20,537 nt of DNA from JBOHWJ01 sp050736615 (lineage in GTDB: Bacteria; Desulfobacterota; Binatia; Binatales; Binataceae), in assembly GCA_050736615.1 (NCBI GenBank), contig JBOHWL010000113.1, positions 1 through 20,537 on the forward strand. Reading direction: 5' to 3'. The translations under genes were made by a program, and so were the position numbers. Under the pieces are notes generated by a model, which had not been told where the DNA came from, did no database searches, and saw only the letters and a program-made list of their open reading frames with translations. Positions 15,051-20,537 of this stretch are shown in pieces (within the stretch, counting starts at the first letter, position 1; every line of letters begins with the position of its first letter).

Positions 15051-16277
15051 TTATGAGAGTGCGAATCCGGCCATCGGCCCCTTATGCTTGACCCAAATGA
15101 ATCCATCGCCTTTCGAGATCAGGGCGACATCGATCGGACCGCCAACGGTTTCTCTTTTCCCCGTCGACATCTTGGCCACGAAGACGGTGATACTGACCAA
15201 CGCCTCCGCTAGCCCGGCCAATTCGTGCCGCGGTAGTCCGCCGACAGCGCTTATCAAAGATGCCGTGTAATTTTCCTGAATTTCACGATCCAAGTTCTTG
15301 TTGAAGTCCTCTTCGCGCTCTCTTAGCGCCTTGGGCGAGTCCTTGCCTTTGCCAGTTGCGTTTTCCCAAAAACAATTGCGTGCTATTTCGACCAGTTTTG
15401 CTTTCAACTCCGGCCAGATACCGCCGTAGAACATGTCTATTACCTGTCGTTGAGCCATTGGCACCACGACCGCATCCGTTTCGTGGTCAACTCGCGCTTC
15501 ATCCTCCTTGACGAACCGCAACTTGCCGGCAACGAGCGTTCCCACTCTGTACCGGAACAATGCCGGGAGCGCCTCGCCTTCACCCATGCCGGCGAACACC
15601 ACGGTTGACGCGTCACCGTCGAACAGGTTGCGCGTGAACATCAGCCTGACGGTATCTCGAAGACCTTCGCGCACTTCTCTGGCCGGTTTGAATGAACTGA
15701 ACATTTTCTGCTCGAGCTCATTCAATTCGGCAGCATACAACTCCAGGATCCGGTCTCCGTAGCCTTCGGCCAATTCATCTATACTTTGGTAGTTTGTCCG
15801 CGTGTCTTCGCGATCTTTCTCAATCAGCTCGCATATTATCGTGCTCGCGCGCTTACTGTCGTTCAGCTTCTTTTCCAAACGTTCTTTAAGCGGCTGCAAG
15901 AAAAATTGGAACCAATACGATTCGACCAATTGACGGAACGATCGGCGCTGAACGGGTTCGGGGAACAAGGTCTGCGCGCTTTCGACGAAACGCAGAAAGT
16001 CCTGCGCGTATTGGTCAAGCCGGTCGAATGTCCGCGCTCCGAGTTTTTGTGCGTATAGTTTGACAATGGTCTCCCACGGGACACCCATTATGTCGGCGCC
16101 TCCGTAGATCATAATGCCGACCGGCACTGGTGATGCCATACCGCCCGATATGCATGATGACACGGGAAAAAGTTTTTCGGCTGTCAGATAAACCTTTTCT
16201 CCGTCGCCGAGGGTCACGGCACTATCCGCCGCCAGGGCCACACCGCGTTTATTCATCACAGCAACTTCGCAAGTCAT
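15051..16277 (-). CDS. Proteasome-fold (Ntn-hydrolase-like) protein, uncharacterised, 408 aa
   Basis: The N-terminus MTCEVAVMNKRGVALAADSA, followed closely by AEKLFPVS and PVGIMIYGGADIMGVPWETI, resembles proteasome beta-subunit/HslV/Anbu proteins. If Met1 is removed, Thr2 becomes the N-terminal nucleophile. Asp18 (Asp17 in mature numbering) and Lys35 (Lys34) then sit where proteasomes have Asp17 and Lys33. The middle (about residues 75-350) is long, charged and helical, unlike HslV or Anbu (about 180-250 residues). The C-terminal VGGPIDVALISKGDGFIWVK looks like returning beta strands of the same fold. Activity could be a peptidase or amidohydrolase, but no function is assigned. GCGGGGGC lies about 8 bases before the ATG. 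It heads an operon with an ADP-ribosylglycohydrolase. Confidence 0.7.
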   Translation of the reverse strand: MTCEVAVMNKRGVALAADSAVTLGDGEKVYLTAEKLFPVSSCISGGMASPVPVGIMIYGGADIMGVPWETIVKLYAQKLGARTFDRLDQYAQDFLRFVESAQTLFPEPVQRRSFRQLVESYWFQFFLQPLKERLEKKLNDSKRASTIICELIEKDREDTRTNYQSIDELAEGYGDRILELYAAELNELEQKMFSSFKPAREVREGLRDTVRLMFTRNLFDGDASTVVFAGMGEGEALPALFRYRVGTLVAGKLRFVKEDEARVDHETDAVVVPMAQRQVIDMFYGGIWPELKAKLVEIARNCFWENATGKGKDSPKALREREEDFNKNLDREIQENYTASLISAVGGLPRHELAGLAEALVSITVFVAKMSTGKRETVGGPIDVALISKGDGFIWVKHKGPMAGFALS

Positions 16278-16334
16278 AGTTCATCGCCCCCGCGTTCTGC
16301 TGATGGTCAAAGATTGCAGTCTTGCATAACTGTC

Positions 16335-16349
16335 GGACAGCGGCTGTCC
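16335..16349. repeat. 15-bp perfect palindrome, possible operator of the Ntn-hydrolase operon
   Basis: GGACAGC-G-GCTGTCC, 58 bases upstream of the Ntn-hydrolase-like start. Its position over a weak promoter-like sequence suggests a regulator site; this is inference. Confidence 0.4.
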
Positions 16350-16440
16350 AGAAGCCGGCTGAAAAGAATTCAGGACGCGTTTCGAGCAGGCGATGGAACG
16401 ATCTGGAATCGTGCCTCCTCTCGCACCAGCGAATCACGAT

Positions 16441-16455
16441 TGTCCCTGAGGGACA
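16441..16455. repeat. 15-bp perfect palindrome
   Basis: TGTCCC-TGA-GGGACA lies 92 bases from the palindrome at 16335 and shares its GTCC/GGAC character in inverted order. It may be a second regulator site or a short hairpin. Confidence 0.35.
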
Positions 16456-16586
16456 CAAACGCTCGGCGGCAGCTCGAATCCTCTCAGCCTGCGCATAAAC
16501 GTCGAACGCGGACCTTCCCCACGCCTGCCATCATCGTCAGCCAGAAAGCGCGAAAGAATGTCGAGAGTTTTTGACGATTTCCGTTT

Positions 16587-16605
16587 CCTTTGAAAATTTC
16601 AAAGG
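16587..16605. repeat. 19-bp perfect palindrome upstream of the epimerase, possible operator
   Basis: CCTTTGAAA-A-TTTCAAAGG is a perfect AT-rich palindrome 42 bases before the epimerase ATG. The single-base centre means it cannot make an ordinary RNA hairpin tip, so a binding site for a dimeric repressor or activator is more likely. Confidence 0.5.
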
Positions 16606-16647
16606 CTTGGCGCACTCTGGGTCAATCGCCGCGCAGGAGGGTGCTCG

Positions 16648-17637
16648 ATGGCCACAATGATCACCGGCGGGACCGGGTTTCTGGGTTCATATCTGACGCG
16701 TCATCTGGTGCGGCAAAAAGGGCTTGCGGGCAAAGAGCTCATTCTCTTCGATCGGTATCCCAGCCGCGAACGCATCGCCGACGTAGCCGAGCAGGTGATC
16801 CTGATCACCGGAGATATCACCGAACCGACCGAGTTGATGGCGGCGATCAAACGCTATGAGGTGGACAACGTCTACCACCTGGCGGCGATTCTCGGCGAAC
16901 CGGCGCCCGCGCAGGTCGTCTCCTACATGAAGGTGATGTGCGAAGGCACATTGAACGTCTTCGAGACCGCGCGAATCGCAGGCGTCAGGCGAGTGGTCTA
17001 TGCGAGCTCCGTCGCAGTCTATGGGCGCGCGAGCTTTCGCGGGAAGGCGCCCGGGAGCGAACTCGACGAGGACGATCCGCCGAGCCCCGGCACCTTTTAT
17101 GGAATGTGCAAGTTGTACGCGGAGAACTTGGCCGCGCTCTACAGCCGGCGTTTCGGACTGGCTACGGTCGGGTTGCGGCCAACTTCGGTGTTTGGCGTCG
17201 GTCGTGGAGCGCGGGGGTCATATGCGAGCGGTCTGTTGCCACCGCAGGAAATCCATTACATGGTGTTGCCGGAACTGGCCGCGCTGGGGAAGCCGGTCGT
17301 AATGCCGCCGGACGATACCGAATCTGATTGGATTTACGCGGCGGACGCGGCCGAAGCCTGGTACCGCGCGATGCATACGCCCAAGCCGCCTCGTCTGGTC
17401 TACAATCTCGCCGCTGAGCGGCGCCGGATGGCCGATGTCACCGCCCATTTGCGCAAATTGCTGCCCGAAGCATCGATCGGAGTTTCCGAAAAGCGGGTCT
17501 GGACGACCCCGAACATGAACTGTCAAAACCTGAGAAAGGATCTGGGGTTCGAGCCACAGTACAGTATGGAGAGCGGACTAGCCGATTATCTTGACGCGGT
17601 TCGGAAAGCCGCCGGGCTAGCGCCCGTGAAGCGGTAG
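16648..17637 (+). CDS. NAD-dependent epimerase/dehydratase family protein (extended SDR)
   Basis: A 329-residue extended short-chain dehydrogenase. The Rossmann glycine motif is TGGTGFLG (Gly7, Gly10, Gly13). ILITGDITEP is the usual acidic adenine-site segment, and VYHLAAILGEPAP follows. The catalytic set is Ser120 or Ser121 in YASSVAVYG and Tyr151-x3-Lys155 in YGMCK. LRPTSVFGVGRG and DDTESDWIYAADAAEAW are typical of sugar- or lipid-type epimerases. AGGAGGG lies about 7 bases before the ATG. It acts in the cytoplasm on an NAD(P)-bound sugar nucleotide or similar substrate that cannot be named. It stands alone, divergent from the Ntn-hydrolase operon. Confidence 0.92.
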   Translation: MATMITGGTGFLGSYLTRHLVRQKGLAGKELILFDRYPSRERIADVAEQVILITGDITEPTELMAAIKRYEVDNVYHLAAILGEPAPAQVVSYMKVMCEGTLNVFETARIAGVRRVVYASSVAVYGRASFRGKAPGSELDEDDPPSPGTFYGMCKLYAENLAALYSRRFGLATVGLRPTSVFGVGRGARGSYASGLLPPQEIHYMVLPELAALGKPVVMPPDDTESDWIYAADAAEAWYRAMHTPKPPRLVYNLAAERRRMADVTAHLRKLLPEASIGVSEKRVWTTPNMNCQNLRKDLGFEPQYSMESGLADYLDAVRKAAGLAPVKR

Positions 17638-17654
17638 ATAACGCTCGTTTTTTT
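17613..17654 (+). terminator. Weak terminator-like structure at the end of the epimerase
   Basis: CGGGC-TAGC-GCCCG (17613-17626) forms a small hairpin inside the gene end, and an uninterrupted T8 run follows at 17647-17654 after CGCTCG. The T-run is flanked by CGCTC and GAGCG. Hairpin and T-run are about 20 bases apart, so the fit to an intrinsic terminator is poor. Confidence 0.3.
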
Positions 17655-17712
17655 TCAGAGCGCGGGCTAGTGTGCAGTCTCCCAAATGGCAGTAACAAGG
17701 GTCCTGCGGGGA

Positions 17713-17780
17713 ATGCGCGCCCTCGTCATCCCGACCAGGGGAACGAGGCGGCAGCGCAGTGAGTGGAGGGATCGGAGCGG
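17713..17780. repeat. REP-like intergenic sequence, single copy in the window
   Basis: The stretch with CTCGTCATCCCGACC and GGCAGCGCAGTGAGTGGAGG resembles the 'TCATCCCGAGCGCAGCGAGGGATC' kind of dispersed intergenic repeat common in GC-rich genomes. Only one copy is present, so its repeat nature rests on resemblance. Confidence 0.25.
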
Positions 17781-17787
17781 AGCGATT

Positions 17788-18109
17788 GCGAAAATTTTCG
17801 ATCAGGACCTCAGCGTTGGCGATCAGTTGCTTGGCGCGCTCACAGCCCGACTGAGGTCTTAAGATCCGACCACTACGCCGAGCTTTGTGAGATTGTTGCC
17901 GATGAAGGTCGTGCCCGTGCCGCCAATCAGCGGTGTCGCCCTGCGCACGAAATCTCCCTTGGGCGCCTCCACTTTGATCACAGTGGCGCCCAGCATGCCG
18001 AGCCATTCAGCAGCAACCGGTCCGACCGCGGCCTGACCGAAATCAAGTATCAACAGACTCGCAGGGGGCCCGTCGATGCACCCGGAAGTTCTTCCAGTGC
18101 CGTCGGGAT
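17788..18109 (-). pseudogene. CaiB/BaiF CoA-transferase N-terminal remnant
   Basis: Joined across frames, the minus strand reads TALEELPGASTGPLRVC, then ILDFGQAAVGPVAAEWLG, ATVIKVEAPKGDFVRRATP, TGTTFIGNNLTKLGVVV, then in another frame CERAKQLIANAEVLIENFR. This is the N-terminal Rossmann part of a class III CoA-transferase, the very part missing from the gene cut by the left window edge. There are at least two frame changes (near 18050 and 17865), and the C-terminal two thirds, including the catalytic Asp, are gone. It begins about 50 bases after the SDR stop on the same strand, so the two may once have formed an operon. Confidence 0.8.
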
Positions 18110-18158
18110 CGCGCCTCCGTGTCGGCCGACAGGACGCCCGCTTGATTGAGTTTTAGCG

Positions 18159-18941
18159 TCAATACGCCGAGAGTCCGCCGTCGGCCGGTATAATCGCGCC
18201 GGTTATCATGCGTGCCTCATCCGAGGCCAGAAACAGCGCGATGCGAGCGATGTCCTCGGGCTCACCCACCGAAAAGGGATAGCGCCGAAATTGCGATTTG
18301 ACCGCCTGCGCCTGCGGCGTTCCTGAATTCGGATCGTCCGGCTCGCCGAAACGCTGGAGCACCCGATCGGTCTTCACCAGTCCGGGGCAAATCGCATTCG
18401 CGCGAACGCCATTTCTCGCGTATTGGCCGGCTAACGCCCGTGTGAACGAAATGATCCCGCCCTTGGCGGCAACGTACACATGCGCATGGAAGCCGCGCAA
18501 CGCCGCCACCGATGACATATTGACGATTGCGCCCCCGCCCGCCTTTATGAGCTCCGGGACACCATGGCGGCAGCAGTGGAAGGTTCCCAACAGGTCAAGG
18601 GAAATGGTATGCCGCCACACAAACATGTCGACCTCGGTTACCGGCGCATCCTGCGCGATCGAGCCGCCCGCGCAGTTGTAAAGTATGTCCAGCTTGCCGA
18701 ATTGACTGACGCTTCGCTGAATCGAGCTCTTGACACTCTCCTCGTTGGTCACGTCAGTCTCGATGAAAATGGCCTCACCACCCGCGTCCCGGACGGCCTG
18801 TTCGCTGGCGCGCCCCAGCTCAGGCTTTAGTTCGGCAATTGCCACGCGGGCGCCTTCCTGCGCAAATAGCTGCGTCGCCGCGCGGGCGATGCCCGAACCG
18901 GCTCCAGTGATGAAAGCGACCTTTCCCTGCAGGCGTCCCAT
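18159..18941 (-). CDS. SDR family oxidoreductase (classical short-chain dehydrogenase)
   Basis: A 260-residue classical SDR. TGAGSGI (residues 13-19) binds NAD(P), and TDVTNEESV supplies the adenine-site Asp. The NNAG motif is NCAG (89-92). The catalytic residues are Ser143 or Ser144 (IVNMSSVAALRG) and Tyr156-x3-Lys160 (YVAAK). The usual catalytic Asn position reads SLDLLGTF rather than NLxGTF, which some SDR subgroups share. ANAICPGLVKTDRV and GAIIPADGGLSAY at the end are standard. GGGAGG lies about 6 bases before the ATG. It oxidises or reduces an unknown alcohol or ketone in the cytoplasm. A degraded CoA-transferase follows it, which fits a catabolic past for the locus. Confidence 0.95.
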   Translation of the reverse strand: MGRLQGKVAFITGAGSGIARAATQLFAQEGARVAIAELKPELGRASEQAVRDAGGEAIFIETDVTNEESVKSSIQRSVSQFGKLDILYNCAGGSIAQDAPVTEVDMFVWRHTISLDLLGTFHCCRHGVPELIKAGGGAIVNMSSVAALRGFHAHVYVAAKGGIISFTRALAGQYARNGVRANAICPGLVKTDRVLQRFGEPDDPNSGTPQAQAVKSQFRRYPFSVGEPEDIARIALFLASDEARMITGAIIPADGGLSAY

Positions 18942-19167
18942 AGCGCCTCCCTGTGAGCTTCCAAGCCGCGGCCAGGCGGCTTCGCCGAATGTGAGCGCAC
19001 GGCCAGTTATATTTGTTGCGATACAGTAACGCGTTTATACCGCCCCGCGACGCAAACCGACAACCTCAGAGCGCCAAAGATACGTGCCGCGGTTGTCGCC
19101 GGCGCGGGCGCGATTGCGCCTTGTGCGCGGCTGGCAGTATCTTCAACTCCACCTCAGAGGTGACGCC

Positions 19168-19704
19168 ATGGAGAAGGACAACCTCAATCAGGCCCTGTGC
19201 GAGCTTCTGGACAAACAGGAAATCCACGAAGTACTGATGCGCTACTGTCGCGGAATCGACCGCTGCGATGAAGAGCTACTACGTGGGGTGTATCATCCCG
19301 ACGCAACCGATAATCATGGCCTGTTCGTGGGCAAGGCGGCGGACTTCATCCCGTGGGCGCTCAAGGGCCTCAAGCGGGATCTGAGCACGAAGCATTATGT
19401 CACCAACGAGTTGATCGAGCTTCGCGGCGAGGTCGCCTATGTCGAAAGCTATGTGCTCGCAGTGCATCATCGCACGGCTAAGCGGGGTGGGCTCGTTGAT
19501 CTAATCATGGCCGGCCGCTACATCGATCGTTTTGCCAAGCGCGCGGGCGTCTGGAAAATTGCCGATCGTAAGGTGGCGATGGATTGGGCGCGAATCGATC
19601 CTGTGGAGCAGAGTTTTTCAGTCGAGAAGTTTCTCACCGGCAAGCGATCGCGCGAAGACGAAGTTTACCTTCGCGATCCAGGCTCAGCCAGACGCTCGTC
19701 GTGA
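19168..19704 (+). CDS. SnoaL-like / NTF2-superfamily protein
   Basis: A 178-residue protein with the SnoaL_4-type layout: an N-terminal helix (LLDKQEIHEVLMRYCRGIDRCDEELLRGVYHPDATDNHG) and then strands of the cone-shaped fold (KHYVTNELIELRGEVAYVESYVLAVH, VDLIMAGRYIDRFAKRAGVWKIADRKVAMDWARI). Such proteins act as small hydratases, dehydratases or isomerases, often beside SDR and LLM enzymes, but the fold alone does not give a reaction. The ATG at 19168 is chosen over an upstream one at 19084 because AGAGG precedes it and the family's N-terminus starts there. It is divergent from the SDR across a 226-base gap with no gene. The hydrolase gene follows 15 bases later. Confidence 0.88.
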   Translation: MEKDNLNQALCELLDKQEIHEVLMRYCRGIDRCDEELLRGVYHPDATDNHGLFVGKAADFIPWALKGLKRDLSTKHYVTNELIELRGEVAYVESYVLAVHHRTAKRGGLVDLIMAGRYIDRFAKRAGVWKIADRKVAMDWARIDPVEQSFSVEKFLTGKRSREDEVYLRDPGSARRSS

Positions 19705-19719
19705 TCTGAACGGAGCCGT

Positions 19720-20481
19720 GTGAGTGGCTCAGAAGAAGCCGGCCCGACAAATGGAGTATGGCTTTCAAGAAAGGCAACGGCATTTATCGGGAAGGCGACG
19801 CGCATGCAAGAACGGGCAATTCTAATAGTTAAAGCGGACAACCCACCGCTCGGTCACATAATATCATTACCCCTACAGCGCCCGGCCACCGGACTTCTTC
19901 CGGTGCTTTGCTTCCTGCATGGATACCGAGAGGCCGCCCCGATGCCGCTTCGCGAAGCGCTCACCCTGCATGGACCGCTCCGGGCTGGAAATTTTCCGGG
20001 AGTCGCTGAACGCTTCATTATCGTTGCTCCGCAGTTGCCGATCGCTGGAGATCAATGGCGCAAACAAGCGCATGCGGTCCGGCGCATCATGACAGAGGCA
20101 GAAAAGGAATACGGCGGAGACCCGGGCCGGACTTATCTCACTGGCTTCAGCTACGGCGGCAATGGCGTATTTGATGTAGGGATCGCGCAACCTGGCTTCT
20201 GGGCTGCGCTGTGGTCGGTCGATCCGACCCGGCCGCCGGAGGGCAGCTTACCGTGTCCGCTCTGGCTTTCCCTGGGCGAAGCTTCGCGCGGCAAACGCAG
20301 CGAGTTTTTGCACGCCATTAACAACCTTCGGGAGGTGCGGCCGGAAGACGTGATTCCGGATGCTGATTTCATCTGCGAGGATAGAGGGGAGGATCACACG
20401 GGCACGGCAAAAATCGCCTACGAAGAGGACCGGGTCTACGAGTGGTTGCTGAGAAAAAGAAGAGGAAGCACCTGCGGTTGA
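19720..20481 (+). CDS. Alpha/beta hydrolase (esterase/peptidase-like)
   Basis: A 253-residue protein from a GTG start; 225 residues from the internal ATG at 19804, which has its own GGAAGG site. The alpha/beta-hydrolase fold shows LLPVLCFLHGYREA (oxyanion loop), the nucleophile elbow GFSYGG (Ser116 counted from 19804), and the terminal histidine in GEDHTGTAKIAYEEDRVYEWLL, as in esterase/PHB-depolymerase-like 'predicted peptidase' proteins. The acid is probably in ALWSVDPTR or LSLGEAS, but I cannot fix it. No signal peptide is visible. Fifteen bases separate it from the SnoaL-like gene, so the pair is likely co-transcribed. The first 28 residues of the long form lack family similarity, so the ATG start is quite possible. 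Confidence 0.85.
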   Translation: MSGSEEAGPTNGVWLSRKATAFIGKATRMQERAILIVKADNPPLGHIISLPLQRPATGLLPVLCFLHGYREAAPMPLREALTLHGPLRAGNFPGVAERFIIVAPQLPIAGDQWRKQAHAVRRIMTEAEKEYGGDPGRTYLTGFSYGGNGVFDVGIAQPGFWAALWSVDPTRPPEGSLPCPLWLSLGEASRGKRSEFLHAINNLREVRPEDVIPDADFICEDRGEDHTGTAKIAYEEDRVYEWLLRKRRGSTCG

Positions 20482-20537
20482 CCATAATCGCCCCGATTAG
20501 TGACAGCCGCTGCCGAACCTGAGCCAAACCGTTAGGG

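Larger units (their letters stand above)
16278..16647. other. Divergent regulatory region between the Ntn-hydrolase operon and the epimerase gene, with several palindromes
   Basis: No gene is supported here. It contains three perfect palindromes (16335-16349, 16441-16455, 16587-16605) and a looser inverted repeat AATCGTG/CACGATT (16407-16413, 16435-16441). The promoters for both flanking units should lie here. A weak minus-strand candidate, TGGACA then TATGCA with a 16-base spacer, overlaps the first palindrome. Confidence 0.45.

Noticed and set aside
19084..19167. Longer N-terminus for the SnoaL-like protein
   Set aside because: The extra 28 residues are Arg/Leu-rich without family similarity, and AGAGG precedes the ATG at 19168.
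1..20537. CRISPR array, insertion sequence or prophage
   Set aside because: No regularly spaced repeats, transposase motifs, integrase or phage structural genes were seen.

Overview
The window looks like a piece of a GC-rich chromosome from an uncultivated, soil- or sediment-type Gram-negative bacterium. This is an inference from gene content. CaiB/BaiF CoA-transferases, amidohydrolase-2 enzymes, luciferase-like (LLM) oxidoreductases, SnoaL-like proteins, SDRs and a complete PQQ operon are what one meets in Binatota/Desulfobacterota-like or similar methylotrophic and degradative lineages. No rRNA, tRNA, CRISPR array, insertion sequence or phage gene was found.

Layout. (1) 1-4.8 kb is a catabolic block: a CoA-transferase cut by the left edge, a MarR-type regulator on the minus strand, then a divergent promoter driving an amidohydrolase and an LLM flavin oxidoreductase. 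(2) 5.1-11.2 kb is a minus-strand operon pqqA-B-C-D-E plus two M16 peptidase-family genes (PqqF/PqqG type). It makes the redox cofactor PQQ from a 24-residue PqqA peptide whose gene is tiny and easily missed. (3) 11.5-12.8 kb holds an amidohydrolase pseudogene with several frameshifts, then an AhpD/carboxymuconolactone-decarboxylase-like gene. That gene has an in-frame TGA exactly at the second cysteine of its CxxC motif, with a stem-loop just downstream, so it is a strong selenoprotein candidate. (4) 12.9-16.3 kb, minus strand, holds an uncharacterised proteasome-fold (Ntn-hydrolase-like) protein, a DraG-type ADP-ribosylglycohydrolase, and a third reading frame coupled by an ATGA overlap. The third frame looks truncated and runs in frame into an F420-type LLM oxidoreductase. 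(5) 16.3-20.5 kb holds an NAD-dependent epimerase, a CaiB/BaiF remnant, an SDR, a SnoaL-like protein and an alpha/beta hydrolase.

How the genes work together. PQQ made by the operon would serve periplasmic quinoprotein dehydrogenases encoded elsewhere. The CoA-transferase, amidohydrolase, LLM, SDR and hydrolase genes fit breakdown of organic acids or xenobiotic-like substrates, but their substrates cannot be read from sequence. The two most interesting items are the candidate selenoprotein at 12214-12786 and the Ntn-hydrolase/ADP-ribosylglycohydrolase/small-protein module at 13750-16277, which may be an undescribed system that is partly broken here.
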